DNA of 64,000 bases from Scolanthus callimorphus (lineage: Eukaryota; Cnidaria; Anthozoa; Actiniaria; Edwardsiidae). The stretch spans positions 16,837,399 to 16,901,398 of the forward strand of contig CM066912.1 in NCBI GenBank assembly GCA_033964015.1, in the 5' to 3' direction. This document shows, one piece after another, positions 31,618 through 42,640 of this stretch (its first letter is position 1; each line of letters starts with the position of its first letter). The notes under the pieces were generated by a model. That model was given only the letters and a program-made list of their open reading frames with translations, was not told the DNA's origin and ran no database searches. A program made the translations under genes and the position numbers.

Positions 31618-32684
31618 TTGCTTAAATAGTAGAGCTGGGTAGAGCTGACAACTGGCGTGGCTGTGTTTATACTTTTGGCGGGGAGACTGGACAAAGTCAT
31701 GTAAGAAAATAACTAGTGTCACGCATAGCAGCCATCTTGAACTCGCGAGTTTGGTCGTCACAGAAAGGGCAAAACATCAGTGAAAGGTTATTCTCCAAGT
31801 CCAAGCGGGCGGCTCCTTACTTCAGATTTAGATAATGGTACAATGATTCTTGATTTTCTAATGTATCTATAAGCTATTTATTCTTAAAATTGAGACATTT
31901 TCGACTTTTCAATTTGGTTCGTCAGGAAAGAGAAAGTCGGGTTGATTTACGAGCGTCAGACCGATTCTAAACCTTTTGTGTTTAATTTAATTTTGTAGAA
32001 ATTCCCAAGATGTATTCCTGGCTGCAGGGGATGCTTCACAGAGTATTTCACATATGACAGGCAAGTGGAGATCTATCTTGGGATAATTATTGCTCTCAAT
32101 GCACTGGCATTTTTTTTTCTCTGTCCGATAGTGTCAGAAGGCATGAACTTAGAAGTGGAAATGTTTAAATTTTGCTCAACATAGATGTTAATTTTGCTCA
32201 AAACAGGCACAAGTCATAGTCTATTAGTTACAAAATATTGCTTGAAGTTTTGACAGGCCCCTGAAATAATTTCATAACATGGTATATATCATCAGGCACT
32301 CCTATCATTTTTTCAATAATAATAAACAAATATTGCCTTCCAATAGAAGACTACTTTGTGAGGGTCCCTAAAATGCTATAGATCATCTGCATCCCAAAGC
32401 TGGAAATGCATCAGCATTTTGGGAATCCCAAAAAATTTATGAAATTCTCCCTCAATCTTATTTGTGGATATTTGTGGCTCTTATAATAACAATGCTACTC
32501 CAGTATATTCAGCTACTAAAATTCCTGTAAGTATCCATAACCATGCTTGGTTTACATAAGACTGGTTAATAAAATATCTGTCTTCAAGGCTCATCAGACT
32601 TATTGGCTATTTTCTTTAAATTTCAGTGACAACAGCAGCCAGAGGTGGCTTTTGGACAGACCATACCATGACACAAGTAAAACA
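31618..32684. other. Unique-looking DNA inside element B
   Basis: No gene is recognised. Around 31735 CAGCCATCTTGAACTCGCGAG could belong to a promoter or first exon (the reverse of CAAGATGGC is a YY1-type site). This could be host DNA caught between two family ends. Confidence 0.3.
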
Positions 32685-32975
32685 TTAGAGCAGTTTCCAC
32701 ATAACTGTCATGAGTAATTACAAATAACTTGGTAATTGAGATTGGTTTGGGCTGTGATTGGTTAAGAGCATGGTCTTTGATCCTTAAGCTAATCAGATCG
32801 TGTAGAGAACATAATTACACAATTACTTCTAATTAAATCACTCACAAGGAGAGATTGTGAATCACCTTGCTCTCTGATTGGTTTTCATTAAAATTGTCAA
32901 ATTTCTATTGCGTTTGATGGGATAGTGAATTACTCATGGATTGCTTTCATGGCAGTTATGTGAAAGCTGCTATAC
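32685..32975. mobile_element. MITE with CAGTTTCCACATAACTG ends
   Basis: GAGCAGTTTCCACATAACTG at the left is the inverse of CAGTTATGTGAAAGCTGCT at the right, with GAGTAATTAC and GTGAATTACTC just inside. It is about 290 bp with no gene. Confidence 0.75.
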
Positions 32976-33084
32976 AGTGTATTTTTACTATAAATACTTG
33001 TCAATAGAATCGGTTAGAGAGCATAAGGCTAAATGATGCGAATGTTGCAAACTACTAATTTGGAGAAGACATCCTCCCTTCTAG

Positions 33085-33490
33085 TGACCTCTGTTTAAAA
33101 AAAAATGGCAGCGAAACTTGATATGCTACACGCAGTGGGGACTCTTCCATTTTTCGGGTGGGGGTGCTCCTCAGAAACTTTCAATTTCACCCCTAAAAGG
33201 TACCATACATTGCTAAGTTGACTTTGGCTCCTAAAAGGTACCAGCAAGACATATTTTCCCTCATAATTTTCTTGCATGTTTAATACAAGGAAAATAGGTC
33301 TGAAATTCAGGCTACCAGCAAGTGTAATTTGATTGATTTGCTAGAATGGACCTCTAACAGGTACCTATCTGGAAAAAGTTGCAAGTTTTCAAATTTATCC
33401 CCCTAAAAGGTACCAGAAGCTTGATTTTATTCGTGGGTGAAGGTACAACGTCACCCGCGACCCAAAAATAGGGAGTCCCCCCTTGGGATG
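33085..33490. mobile_element. GGTACC-rich inverted-repeat element
   Basis: GGGGACTCTTCCATTTTTCGGG at the left mirrors CCCAAAAATAGGGAGTCCCCC at the right. Inside, CCCCTAAAAGGTACCA recurs in the order CCTAAAAGGTACC (33195, 33230) and AACAGGTACC (33356), AAAGGTACC (33407). Halves of a second copy flank the big foldback at 36240-36485 and 49300-49500. Confidence 0.7.
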
Positions 33491-34320
33491 CTATGCTATG
33501 GCCTGTGATTCTTATTGTGTTTCTATTGTATTGTTCATATTAATTATCCATGCATTTTTTAAGCATGAAATATAATTTAACTTCTTGTCTTACTCAGTGG
33601 ATAATAGGTTTTGTTAGTAAGTATGTTCATCAGGAGGGGGGGGGGGGGGGGGGGGGGTAACCTGGTTGGTCCAGTTGGTCTCAATCAGAGCAGAATTTTG
33701 CTAATTGTGTAAAAGGTTCTAAAATAAACTGTCTTTATCGCTGAGTACGGGTAGCCGTACTGTAATACATACCCTATCAGCAACAACAAAAAAAAACTAT
33801 AGTAACCTACGGCAGACCTCCTACCTGTTACCTATCCTTCTTGTGCCTATGTCAGACCTCAGGAGCCCCAAAAACATACCACCCTAGCATACCCATCTAC
33901 CATATGCGTGGGAGTGCCCCATCCCATGCCAATTGGGCAGTCGCACCTCGCCTAGGAATTCCTTGGAATTCTAGGGTGGGTGGTTGAGGTAGAGCTTGGA
34001 ATTCCAGGGTGGACACCCTTAAATACGAAATTCTAGGGTGGGTAAGCGCAATTCCCAGCGTGGTCATGAGAAAAACACTGGAACTCCAAGGGTGGGTGGT
34101 TCAAATTTAAAAAATCCAGTTGTGACTGGGGTCCTCAACAGGTGAGGACTGCCCATTCCTACATACCCGAGAAATAAATTTGACTGTTCAAGTTTTAGCT
34201 CACGCAATCCTTGTCTAAATTACATATACGTTTTGCGCTTGTAATCTAATTGTAGGATCCCAGATTATGGAATGACACATTTATTTTTATGGTTTCAACA
34301 AGAAAAACTAATGTCAAATA
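33491..34320. repeat. Poly-G run and degenerate GGAATTCTAGGGTGGG repeats
   Basis: A run of about 20 G residues lies at 33637-33657. From about 33955 to 34110, GGAATTCTAGGGTGGGTGG and variants recur four or five times at irregular spacing. No coding frame was recognised. Confidence 0.55.
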
Positions 34321-34404
34321 ACGTATATTGTACTTTTTCATTCAGATGGAAAACATATGTAACCAGGAGCTCCGCTTTTAGCCAGTGGCTAAATCTATAT
34401 ATTA

Positions 34405-34575
34405 GCGGTAAGTTTCACAAGACAAGGGAATACCCTTTAGCGGGAGGTTTCGCAAGACTAGGGGAATACCCTAAAATTCCCTATTTATTTTTGAGGTATA
34501 AAACGACTTAAAAAAAAATTAACTAGTATAGTAATATATACAATAATTGCAACTAAAAATATTTTAGAAAGTACA
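34405..34575 (+). promoter_or_regulatory. Leader with repeated GGGAATACCC motifs before the small-gene locus
   Basis: Two imperfect 36-bp tandem units (AGCGGTAAGTTTCAC...AAGGGAATACCC and AGCGGGAGGTTTCGC...GGGGAATACCC) are followed by AAATTCCCTATTTATTTTTGAGGTATAAAACG. A similar pattern, AAATTCCCTAAATTCCTTTATATATTTTAATGG, precedes the second gene at about 34850-34885. A third copy of the motif precedes the degenerate gene at 27693. I infer a shared promoter or leader. GGGAATACCC is nearly palindromic. Confidence 0.45.
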
Positions 34576-34839
34576 ATGTCCGAGAACCAACTTAAAGTGT
34601 CCGAACGGGAGAAGTGTGAGCTATGTGAGATTGAGCTAAGATTAGTGGAAGGTACGGAAATCTTAGTTTGTACTTCATGTATAACATCGATAGTCAAATG
34701 TGAAGATCGTGAAACTGGTCGACTTTTTCGAGTGCCCATACACAAGCTTCCAATTCTATGGGACTTATTAGGTTGTGTGTTTATAAGATACTTGCACACT
34801 CCAGATAAAAATGGGTATTTAAATCCTTATCTATATTAA
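34576..34839 (+). CDS. Small zinc-ribbon protein (unidentified, virus-like)
   Basis: An 87-residue intron-less frame starts MSENQLKVSEREKCELC. CELC and, eighteen residues on, CTSC form a CxxC-CxxC zinc ribbon at about residues 14-38. The C-terminal half is moderately hydrophobic (LPILWDLLGCVFIRYL). Start is an ATG after an A-rich, stop-rich leader. The next gene begins 68 bp downstream on the same strand with a similar leader. I do not recognise the family. Compact spacing, lack of introns and an adjacent NUMOD1-like gene suggest endogenised DNA-virus sequence; a retained mobile-element cargo is another option. Confidence 0.6.
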   Translation: MSENQLKVSEREKCELCEIELRLVEGTEILVCTSCITSIVKCEDRETGRLFRVPIHKLPILWDLLGCVFIRYLHTPDKNGYLNPYLY

Positions 34840-34907
34840 TAGGGAAATTCCCTAAATTCCTTTATATATTTTAATGGCTTAACCAAATAACGCCTTAGTA
34901 TATTATA

Positions 34908-35141
34908 ATGGAAAAGAGACCGAATAGAGATTATTCCTTTGTCGGAAACAACCACCAAAATCGCCATGTTGTAAAAGCCATCAACTTTGAGACAGGAGAG
35001 ATTAAATATTATCGAAGCTTATACGCTTGTACAGAGCATCTTGGGATAAACTCTGGATTGATCAAAATGTGTTGTGAAGGTACTAATAATGTCAAGAGTG
35101 GGAAATCTAAGAAAGATGGACAAAAATATAGAAGGCGCTAA
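34908..35141 (+). CDS. NUMOD1-like DNA-binding protein
   Basis: A 77-residue intron-less frame. After a short N-terminus (MEKRPNRDYSF) it carries VVKAINFETGEIKYYRSL, then HLGINSGLIKMCCEG and a Lys-rich tail ending DGQKYRRR. This is the pattern of NUMOD1, the nuclease-associated modular DNA-binding repeat attached to homing (HNH/GIY-YIG) endonucleases in phages, bacteria and large eukaryotic DNA viruses: a residue-rich strand pair, then a helix-turn-helix. No nuclease domain is attached. A diverged relative lies at 27693-27880. The open frame, with a decayed paralogue nearby, suggests either recent arrival or retention. Origin from a large DNA virus is inference. Confidence 0.72.
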   Translation: MEKRPNRDYSFVGNNHQNRHVVKAINFETGEIKYYRSLYACTEHLGINSGLIKMCCEGTNNVKSGKSKKDGQKYRRR

Positions 35142-35619
35142 ATTAATGCCAACATGAATTTAGGTTGGAGAAATAATTAGAGCACGCATTTGGGAACAAG
35201 CTTTTTTTTCTCAAACACATTTCTTGGTAGGGGGGAAAATCAAAATCTGCTTATCAAAAGTAAAAATCAGGGAAATAAATTTTCTGAAATCTACTCTATT
35301 ACGTCTGTGACATTTAAAAATATATATATTCTGTTAAATGATAGTTTAAATTCTAAAGATAAAGAACCCAGTAAATTTTCTTAACCAAAGGCCCACATCA
35401 GTATTTAATCACAGACACAGGTCATTAGGGGAATTATTTGTTTTGTCTGTTTTTTTGCGGGTCAACTTACCATATCAGCCTCTTGTATTTCACCAAATGA
35501 CAGAATCAGAATGTCCACCATCACATGGATTGGCTTGACTGGACAAGCAAAATGAGGTCATTAGTATTTGCATACCTGTTAACAGAATCAGTAGCGTAGT
35601 TCAATAATAATAATAATAA
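35142..35619. other. AT-rich stretch after the virus-like genes
   Basis: A 64-codon frame at 35190-35384 has no recognisable domain. It may contain the continuation of the virus-like insert, but its right boundary cannot be set. Confidence 0.35.
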
Positions 35620-35980
35620 GCGGAGCACCATTAGTCATACATAAGATACGAATACCCATCGAGTTAGTTTTGGAATGACAGGGAGGTACGCCAGCACGGC
35701 CAGGTAATGATACGTCGATGACGTCATTGTATAAAAGTGTTCGTATAAACAAACAAAAAATATTCATATCTCGTGAACTAAACTTAGCCAAACAACCAAA
35801 ACTCGGTGTCGGCATTTGGCAGTAACGCAATATAGAAAAATTGGGAATGAATAATAGCAGTGGTATGTAAGGGATGGGATTACATTACAGATTTGTTTAA
35901 GAATAAGATCATTAGTTGATCGCGAAGAATAAAGATCAAGAAATAATATATAGATTTAGGCACTGCCTAAAAGCGGAACT
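35620..35980. mobile_element. Element E: partial TTA-family ends in opposite orientations
   Basis: GCGGAGCACCATTAG at 35620 is a family left end that lacks the outer hairpin, preceded by a (TAA)n run. It continues with CCCATCGAGTTAG and one TGATACGTCGATGACGTCAT core. At 35947-35980 TATATAGATTTAGGCACTGCC, then TAAAAGCGGAACTC, is a right end in reverse complement, preceded by TAA. These are two partial copies in opposite orientation, or one rearranged copy. Confidence 0.55.
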
Positions 35981-36239
35981 CACAAAAAAACAACAATTAA
36001 GCATTACTTCACTGACCATCCGGCCACATAATTTATTGAACTACAGATCCTTCATTATTAAGATGTTACTTTACACTTTTTATACACCTACTTCATAAAT
36101 GAATGAAAAAAGGTTGCACATTTACAACTACATCATGCAATTACATTTAGGTGTACCTGTTCACATCAGCATTTCACATGGTAACGTTGTGAAATGTTAT
36201 GTGAAATAGCTAATTATTTACATCAGTATTTTACATGCA
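35981..36239. other. Gene-less stretch
   Basis: Contains close repeats of TTCACATG/TTTACATG-like strings (36160-36240). Nothing else is recognised. Confidence 0.35.
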
Positions 36240-38345
36240 TTTCATGTGTTTCCCTCCAGTAATGGGGCAGATACACATATGCTATTTACCGGCTGAGAGG
36301 TTTAGGGAAAAACTGTGACCGAGGGCTGGAAAATGTTGACCGAGGCAGTAACTTTTGATTTTACCTCAAAGGGTACCAAAAAGGGTGTGGCTAAGTTGAT
36401 TTTGACCCCTAAAAGGAACCAACAAGTTGTAGCTTGAATTTCAGACATATTTTTCCGTATATAATTTTCTCGTATTTTGTACGAGGAAAAATATGTCTGG
36501 ATTTAATAATGGTAATTGAACTGAGTGGAGTGCAATTTGGTCTGAAATCATACGCGTGATTTGAAATCACAAGTATGATTTCAGACCAAAATTGCACGAC
36601 ACGAAGTTCAATTACCACTTTATTATATCCATTTTGAAATCACATTCTAGAGGCCCAGAGGATTCTTTCATTTTATTTTCTCGAAACCGGAAATGCCTCA
36701 CAATAACATTGTATGGATATGCAGAAATTGTCATGTGACAAACAAAACGATTTCGATCACTCATCTGCAAAGTTCAATCAGAGTTGAGTTCACTCATGTT
36801 TAAAATTACACCATACACAATTCAACAAAGTAATCTTCATTGTCTGACACATGGAAGGAATGCTCGTCGCTTTTATTGCGGGCCTTGGAGATGGAGTGGA
36901 AGAGTGGAGTTGGGGACGTAGAAATATTGAAGTTTTGCGATGGAACTGACTTTGCTGGGCGAAAGCTGACCTGCGATGGCTTAAAAAAACAAAACTTGAC
37001 TGTGAATTATGCTTGGAAGCCATGAGCTGTATTGCTAAATTTCATCGCTTGCTGCATCTGGCTGTGGATGGTAGTGTTCTTCGTGGTTGAAGAGAGTGGA
37101 GTTTGATAGATATGAGCAGAGGTGACTTTCAAGATGGCGGCGTTTCACTATCAGCTGTGAATCTGCGGAACACTTTCATCCAGCTTTGTGTTAACTGGGA
37201 AGTGTTCTTATTGATCACTTTAGACTTCAGCTCTTCTACCACATTGTCTACCGGAAAGCATGTAAAATCATCATCTACTGATTTTGTGGAATTTGCTGTT
37301 GTTTGTCTTTCGGTGGACTCGGATTCCTGGACTCGGGACCTGAATTTTGCACCAGACGTGCTGGATTATTCCCTTGAAAATCATACATATTGTCGTGAAA
37401 CTGATATCATACTCTGGAAAAGCGACAGATAAAAAGGTACTGTAAATATTTAAAGTTTTATCCATAGTTTTGTCTTTGTTTTTCGTTTCAAGCAGAAGAA
37501 GAAAGGGGAGAATTTCCCCAAAAAATTACAGGAAGATGGTTTTCCTGTCATTATTTTCCTGTAATCTGATTGGTCAGTGCTTTTTAACCCTGAAATCTGA
37601 TTGGCTGATTGATTTTGTTGCTTCATTTTGATTGGCTGAGAAAAAGATGCGATTTAAACTCAAAAGGATGCGATTTGGGAATTTATTTTATCCATTTTGA
37701 AATCACTGTCAATCCCTGCAATCCGATTGGCTTACAACAGTGCGATGTATTCCCAAATCGCATACTTTTGAGTCTAAATCGCATCTTTTTCTTAGCCAAT
37801 CAAAATGAAGCACCAAAATCAATCAGCCAATCAGATTTCAGGGTTAAAAGGCATTGACCAATCAGATTACAGGAAAATAATGACAGGAAAACCATCTTCC
37901 TGCAATTTTTTTGGGAAATTCTCCCCTTTCTTCTTCTGTTTGAAAAGAAAAACAAGAAACAAAGACAAAACTATGGATAAAACTTTAAATATTTACAGGA
38001 CCTTTTTATCTGTCGATTTTCCAGAGTATGATATCAGTTTCATGACAATATGGAGGATTTTCAAGGAATAATCCAGCACGTCTGGTGCAAAATTCCGGTC
38101 CCGAGTCCAGGAATCCGAGTCCACCGAAAAACAAACAACAGCAAATTCCACAAAATGAAAAGATGATGATTTTACATGCTTGCCGGTAGACAATGTGGTA
38201 AAAGCTGAAGTCTAAAGTGGTCAATAAGAACACTTCCCAGTTAACACAAAGCTGGATGAAAGTGTTTCGCAGATTCACAGCTGATAGTGAAACGATGCCG
38301 CCATCTTGAAAATCACCTCTGCCCATACATATCCATCAAACTCGA

Positions 38346-39858
38346 TGTTAGTGCAATTATTTCTATTTTTTGTTTTTTGTTTGTTTTGGGATACCTGTGG
38401 CCGCGCGGTCAAGAGAGCCCAGGAAAAAGACACGTGGAGAAAAAAGAAACATGGCAGCCAGCGTGTTTTGGGGTTGGCTGGCATTTTAGTTATTGGATTT
38501 ATCGATGTAATGATAGCCCTGAAGAACCCATCGTGTTTGTAAGTACATTACGGTGATAATTATATAATATCAGTGTCATAGCTGTAGTTAGCAAGCAGTT
38601 ATTTAGCCTGAGTATCAGGACCCTCCCCCTCCTCGAAAAAAAAATGAGAGAAGGAGGGAAGAGGGCCTGACACAAATGCATTCAAAAGTTCATGTTCAAC
38701 ATTCAGAATCTGAATGCTGCGCTGATTGGCCAAAAGACAAAGGGACGCGTCACGTGAGTTAAACCGGAAGCGAAACTGGAAGCGTTTGTTCGTTCGAGTA
38801 CAAGCCGCGATGGGAGAGGAATCTTTCGGGAACACGAACGCAAAGATTTTAATAAATTCGTCCTTTCAAATTCGGAATATGGACGAAAGAGGGTTTGAAG
38901 ATGATGTAGAATCTGGAATACAGTTTTTCCTGCTATACAAGTAAAAGAAGAGCAGACCGCGTGCCTCAAATTCTAGTAGTTTTGCCAACTGCTTTTGACA
39001 AACGCTAATTTATCAACACAGATGCTGTACGCTAGCTTCTGGCTTTAGAAAGATGGAGAGAAGACCCTTGCGAGTATCGTTACTAGGCCCGAAAGCAGCA
39101 AGTCGTGCTAAAAGCGTAGGGAATTTCAACGGCATCCCTCGAAGATCAACGATAACAAAGAAATCCTGCTCGACAGCGCTAAATCTTCTCCTAGCTCAGG
39201 CTAAATTGTTCCCGCAGGATTCGGCAGCTTTCGCTAGGAAAAAACGGTCCTTTGAGCTCGTGATAAGCTTATGCAGTTCTGTAGTAGAAATTTCCTTGCG
39301 GAATTCCTGCACACATCGAGACCCGCTCGCCGAAGTTCCCACGCAGTCCACACTTTCAAGCAGGTTTCCCAAAATAACAGACCAAGCTCCAAGCTTTCCA
39401 GATACTTTTGTTGGAGAAAATAAGTGTAGTGATCCGGATTTGAGCCATATCTAATAAGCTTGATCTTTTACAAACGAAAGAAAACAAGCAAGCTCGACTG
39501 TTTTGGTTTTGGTTCAGGGAAACGTACTTGAGCGAGACAATAGGCGATGACAGCTGACGACAATTTTTGATATGATTTTGACAACCGCCTTGAAGGGGGG
39601 TGGAAGGCGCCGCGACAAGTGATTGTGTCAGGCGTAATTCTATTTTTCCTCTCTCATATTCTCACAGAAAAATAAAATTCCGCCTGATACTCAGGCTAGC
39701 GGTTATTTTAATGTTTTCATTCTAGAAACCGCACTACAACGCTCATTCATCGCTACAGTTTTCCAGCCATAATCCTGTAACAGAGAGTGAGACCGAGCGA
39801 GTATTAAACCAGGGTCTATTTGTCAGTGATATGTTTTATTGATTGATCGGCGGGTACA
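38346..39858 (+). repeat. BEL 5' LTR, interrupted
   Basis: Two LTR parts, 38346-38603 and 39708-39858 (258 + 151 = 409 bp), plus the 9-bp duplication made by the inserted MITE. The joined length equals the 3' LTR. Confidence 0.92.
38604..39698. mobile_element. Mutator-like MITE (9-bp target duplication) inside the LTR
   Basis: The 1095-bp insert has perfect 16-bp inverted ends TAGCCTGAGTATCAGG. It is flanked by GCAGTTATT (38595-38603) and GCGGTTATT (39699-39707). The intact 3' LTR has one GCGGTTATT at this place. A duplication of 9 bp (up to 11 is possible because of shared bases) is typical of MULEs. Two frames inside (38726-38944 and 39053-39454) show no transposase motifs. It inserted after the BEL element did. 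Confidence 0.85.
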
Positions 39859-39876
39859 TTAAGTTTAAACACGATC

Positions 39877-42640
39877 ATGAGTTATATTAGTGATGAGAAT
39901 CAAGACGAACTGAGACCTACAGAAAATGAAATCGATGTTCATCAAGCGAAAGCTACAGAGCTTAAGAATAAGAGAGCTGGTTATAAGTCGACTCTTACGA
40001 GATATAGAGGCCAGATTTTGGATTTGATGGACAATGAAGAGAATGTTGAACAAGTGAAGTCAATTATTATTGATATGGATAACATTTTTGAGAAATTTTC
40101 TGAGACTCATAAGTTGTATAGTAGCTATGTTGATGAAAGAGAGAATGGTGTTTTAGCAGATTATTATAATGAGGTGTTGTTGCTGTGTAATGGAGTTAAA
40201 GAGAGAGCGAGTGGGTGGATGGCTGGAATAGTTAGCAGGGTTGATGGCTCTGAGGTACGTCCAAGGGACTCTGTAAGCAATACTGGCTGGAGGTCAGGAG
40301 GTGAAAGTCGTGCTGGCACATCGAGAGTTTCTAGAGCTAGTCGTTCATCATGGAGTTCAGTGAAGGCTAGACAGAAAGAAGAGGAGGCGAAGCGCAAAGG
40401 TCTGCAGGCTAGAATGCAGTTCCTAAGCAGGAAGCAACAGTTAGCTCAGAAACAGTTTCATTTGCAACAGGAAGAGGCAGAGAGAAAATTTCGACTGCAG
40501 CAAGAGGAAGAATATTTTAATTTGCAAGGTGATTTGGCCGAAGTATTGGCCCGTGAAGAAGTCTATGCTAAGACTGAAAGCTTAGTTAGTGGATCTAAGC
40601 CGGTAAATTCCATTCACGAGGAGCCAAAGTGCAGTAAAGCTGAGCCTGTTAAGCCAGAGCTCTTAGATCCCTTTGCCCCTGAATTTCCTAAACCAAACCG
40701 GAAATTAATGGATTTTCCTGCTGCTCCACCAACTAACAATCCCAGTAATAATAACCAGTACCTGGACACTTTGATTAATATTCAGCAAACTCAAATGAAA
40801 TGTGTTCAAGAATTGTCTGCACAGCAAGAGCGAAGTGCAATGGCTTTAACCCTCTCTGAACCTGAAGTTCCTGTGTTTGCAGGAGATCCTGTTCAATACA
40901 GAGACTTTGTAAGAGCCTTTAAATGTTTGATAGAGGCCAAGACTCAGAGTAATAGCTCTAGACTGTATTATTTGATACAATATACTACTGGAGAAGTCCA
41001 AGAGCTGATGAGAAGCTGTCTTGCCATGAGTCCTGATGAGGGCTACAAAGAAGCTCGTAGATTGTTGAAGTCCAAATATGGTCAGGATTATAAGATTGCT
41101 GCTGCATTTGTTGATAAGATTACAAGGGGTGATCAAATAAGAGCAGATGATAGTGAGGCTCTTCAGAAATTATCCGTCTCACTTGTGAGTTGCAGAAACA
41201 CTCTAAATGAGATTGGTCACTTAAGTAAAATAGAGAATCCTGATAGCTTGAAATCCATTGTAGCCAAATTACCATATGATCCGAGGAAAAGATGTCGGAT
41301 CAAAGCTGATAATATCTCTGAGGAACAAATGAGGGAGACAAAGTTTCAAGATATAGTTAGTTTTGTTGAGAGGGAGGCACGCATAGCCTCCCACCCTATG
41401 TTTGGCAAACTAGCCAAAGAAAGAGAGATGCATGTAAATAAGAAACCACAGGACTCTGTGAAGAATAAAGTACAGAAGCTGAATGTTAGGCAGACATTTG
41501 GTACAAGTACTCACCAGGCAAGTGATAAAACAGATACAAGTGCCAACAGTAAAGTTTCTGGAGAGTCACATACACAAGCTAGTAGTCCCCATGTGAATTC
41601 AAAGGGTACCGGTACATCTGGACAGGCAAATGATCAGTCTAGTAATGATGCAGTGAAGAAAAGCTGTCTTAAGTGTGAAAGTAGTTCTCACAAGCTTGAT
41701 GACTGTGAAGAGTTTAAAGGGATGAGTTGTGAGGATAGAAGAAAGTTTGCAAGCAGCAAAGCCTTATGCTATAACTGTTTGGTCCCATTCCACAGAGCAA
41801 ATAAGTGTAGGAAGAAAAGTAATTGTCAAAAGTGCTCACAGAATCATTCAACATTGTTGCACAACTCTGATCCCCCCACAAGTAGAGTCGTCAACAATGG
41901 GTATGTGGGGAGAAAGGAAACCAACGGGCGCATGGAGTCTGTTGCTCTTCCCGTGGTGCCAGTGAAGGTCAGGGCAAATGGATCAGGCCCAGTGATCACA
42001 TTTGCTTTTCTAGACAGTGGGTCCAATTCCACCTTTTGCTCAGAGCAGTTACTACAGCAATTAGGAATCGAAGGGAAAAGGACGAATTTGCGTTTGTCTA
42101 CCATCCATGCTGAAGACAGCCCTATTAAGTGCCAAGTGGTAGATCTAGAAGTTTACGACCTTGATGAGAAGGAATTTGTACCACTCCCCTCTGTATTTTC
42201 AACACCCAAGTTACCAATCTCAAGTGAAGATATTCCCAGACCGAAGGATATTGATGGGTGGCCCCACCTTGAGGATGTTCAGTTGCATCAAGTGGAGGCT
42301 GATGTAGGCCTGTTGATTGGCAATGATCATGCTAAAGTACCTGAACCCATTGAAATAAGACATAGTGAGAATGAGGGACCTTACGCAGTTAAGACTTTGT
42401 TTGGCTGGACTATAAATGGACCCCTTGGACAGTCCCAGGGTGTCAAGAGAGTTACGGCTAATTTGATTGACGCATGTCCAGAGTTAGAGACACAGTTTAG
42501 ACAATACTTTAACATGGAGTTCAATGACTCGTCTGCTGACATCTCGACACAAATGTCCCAGGAAGACCGTAAGGCGTTAGACATTATGGAACATTCCACT
42601 AAGTTGACAGGTGGGCACTATGAGATTATGCTTCCTTGGA
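39877..42640 (+). pseudogene. gag: BEL Gag and protease region
   Basis: The ATG at 39877 lies only 18 bp after the LTR. The N-terminus is helical and charged, with a coiled-coil stretch at about residues 165-230 (KARQKEEEAKRK, QKQFHLQQEEAERKF). A DUF1759-type core follows (FAGDPVQYRDFVRAFKCLI). Then come CLKCESSSHKLDDC, CYNCLVPFHRANKC and CQKCSQNHSTLLH zinc knuckles at about residues 595-665. Next is a DUF1758-type aspartic protease, FLDSGSNSTFCS (DSG), and TLFGWTINGPLG. The frame runs to 42678 but homology leaves it near 42640, where a frameshift enters RT. The remainder is intact over 900 codons. Confidence 0.92.

Larger units (their letters stand above)
27896..34401 (+). mobile_element. 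Element B: outer element of the TTA-flanked family (host of C and D)
   Basis: The left end is TTA/GCGGAGCTCC, hairpin CAGCGGCCGAAGGCCGC, GCGGAGCACCATAG. The right end is GGAGCTCCGC, TTTTAGCCAGTGGCTAAATC, TATATA/TTA. TTA flanks both ends (27893-27895, 34402-34404). It includes element C (and D within C), a hairpin (28935-29088), a MITE (32685-32975) and a GGTACC repeat copy (33085-33490). Near 28020-28090 it has the GTCCGTGCGTG...GGGAACCC head seen in A, C and D, but no CRE array of its own. Pairing of these two ends is inferred from matching flanks; they could belong to two separate truncated copies. Confidence 0.55.

Noticed and set aside
39053..39454. 133-codon frame inside the LTR MITE as a transposase
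   Set aside because: No DDE or zinc-finger motif; length is far too short for a MULE transposase.
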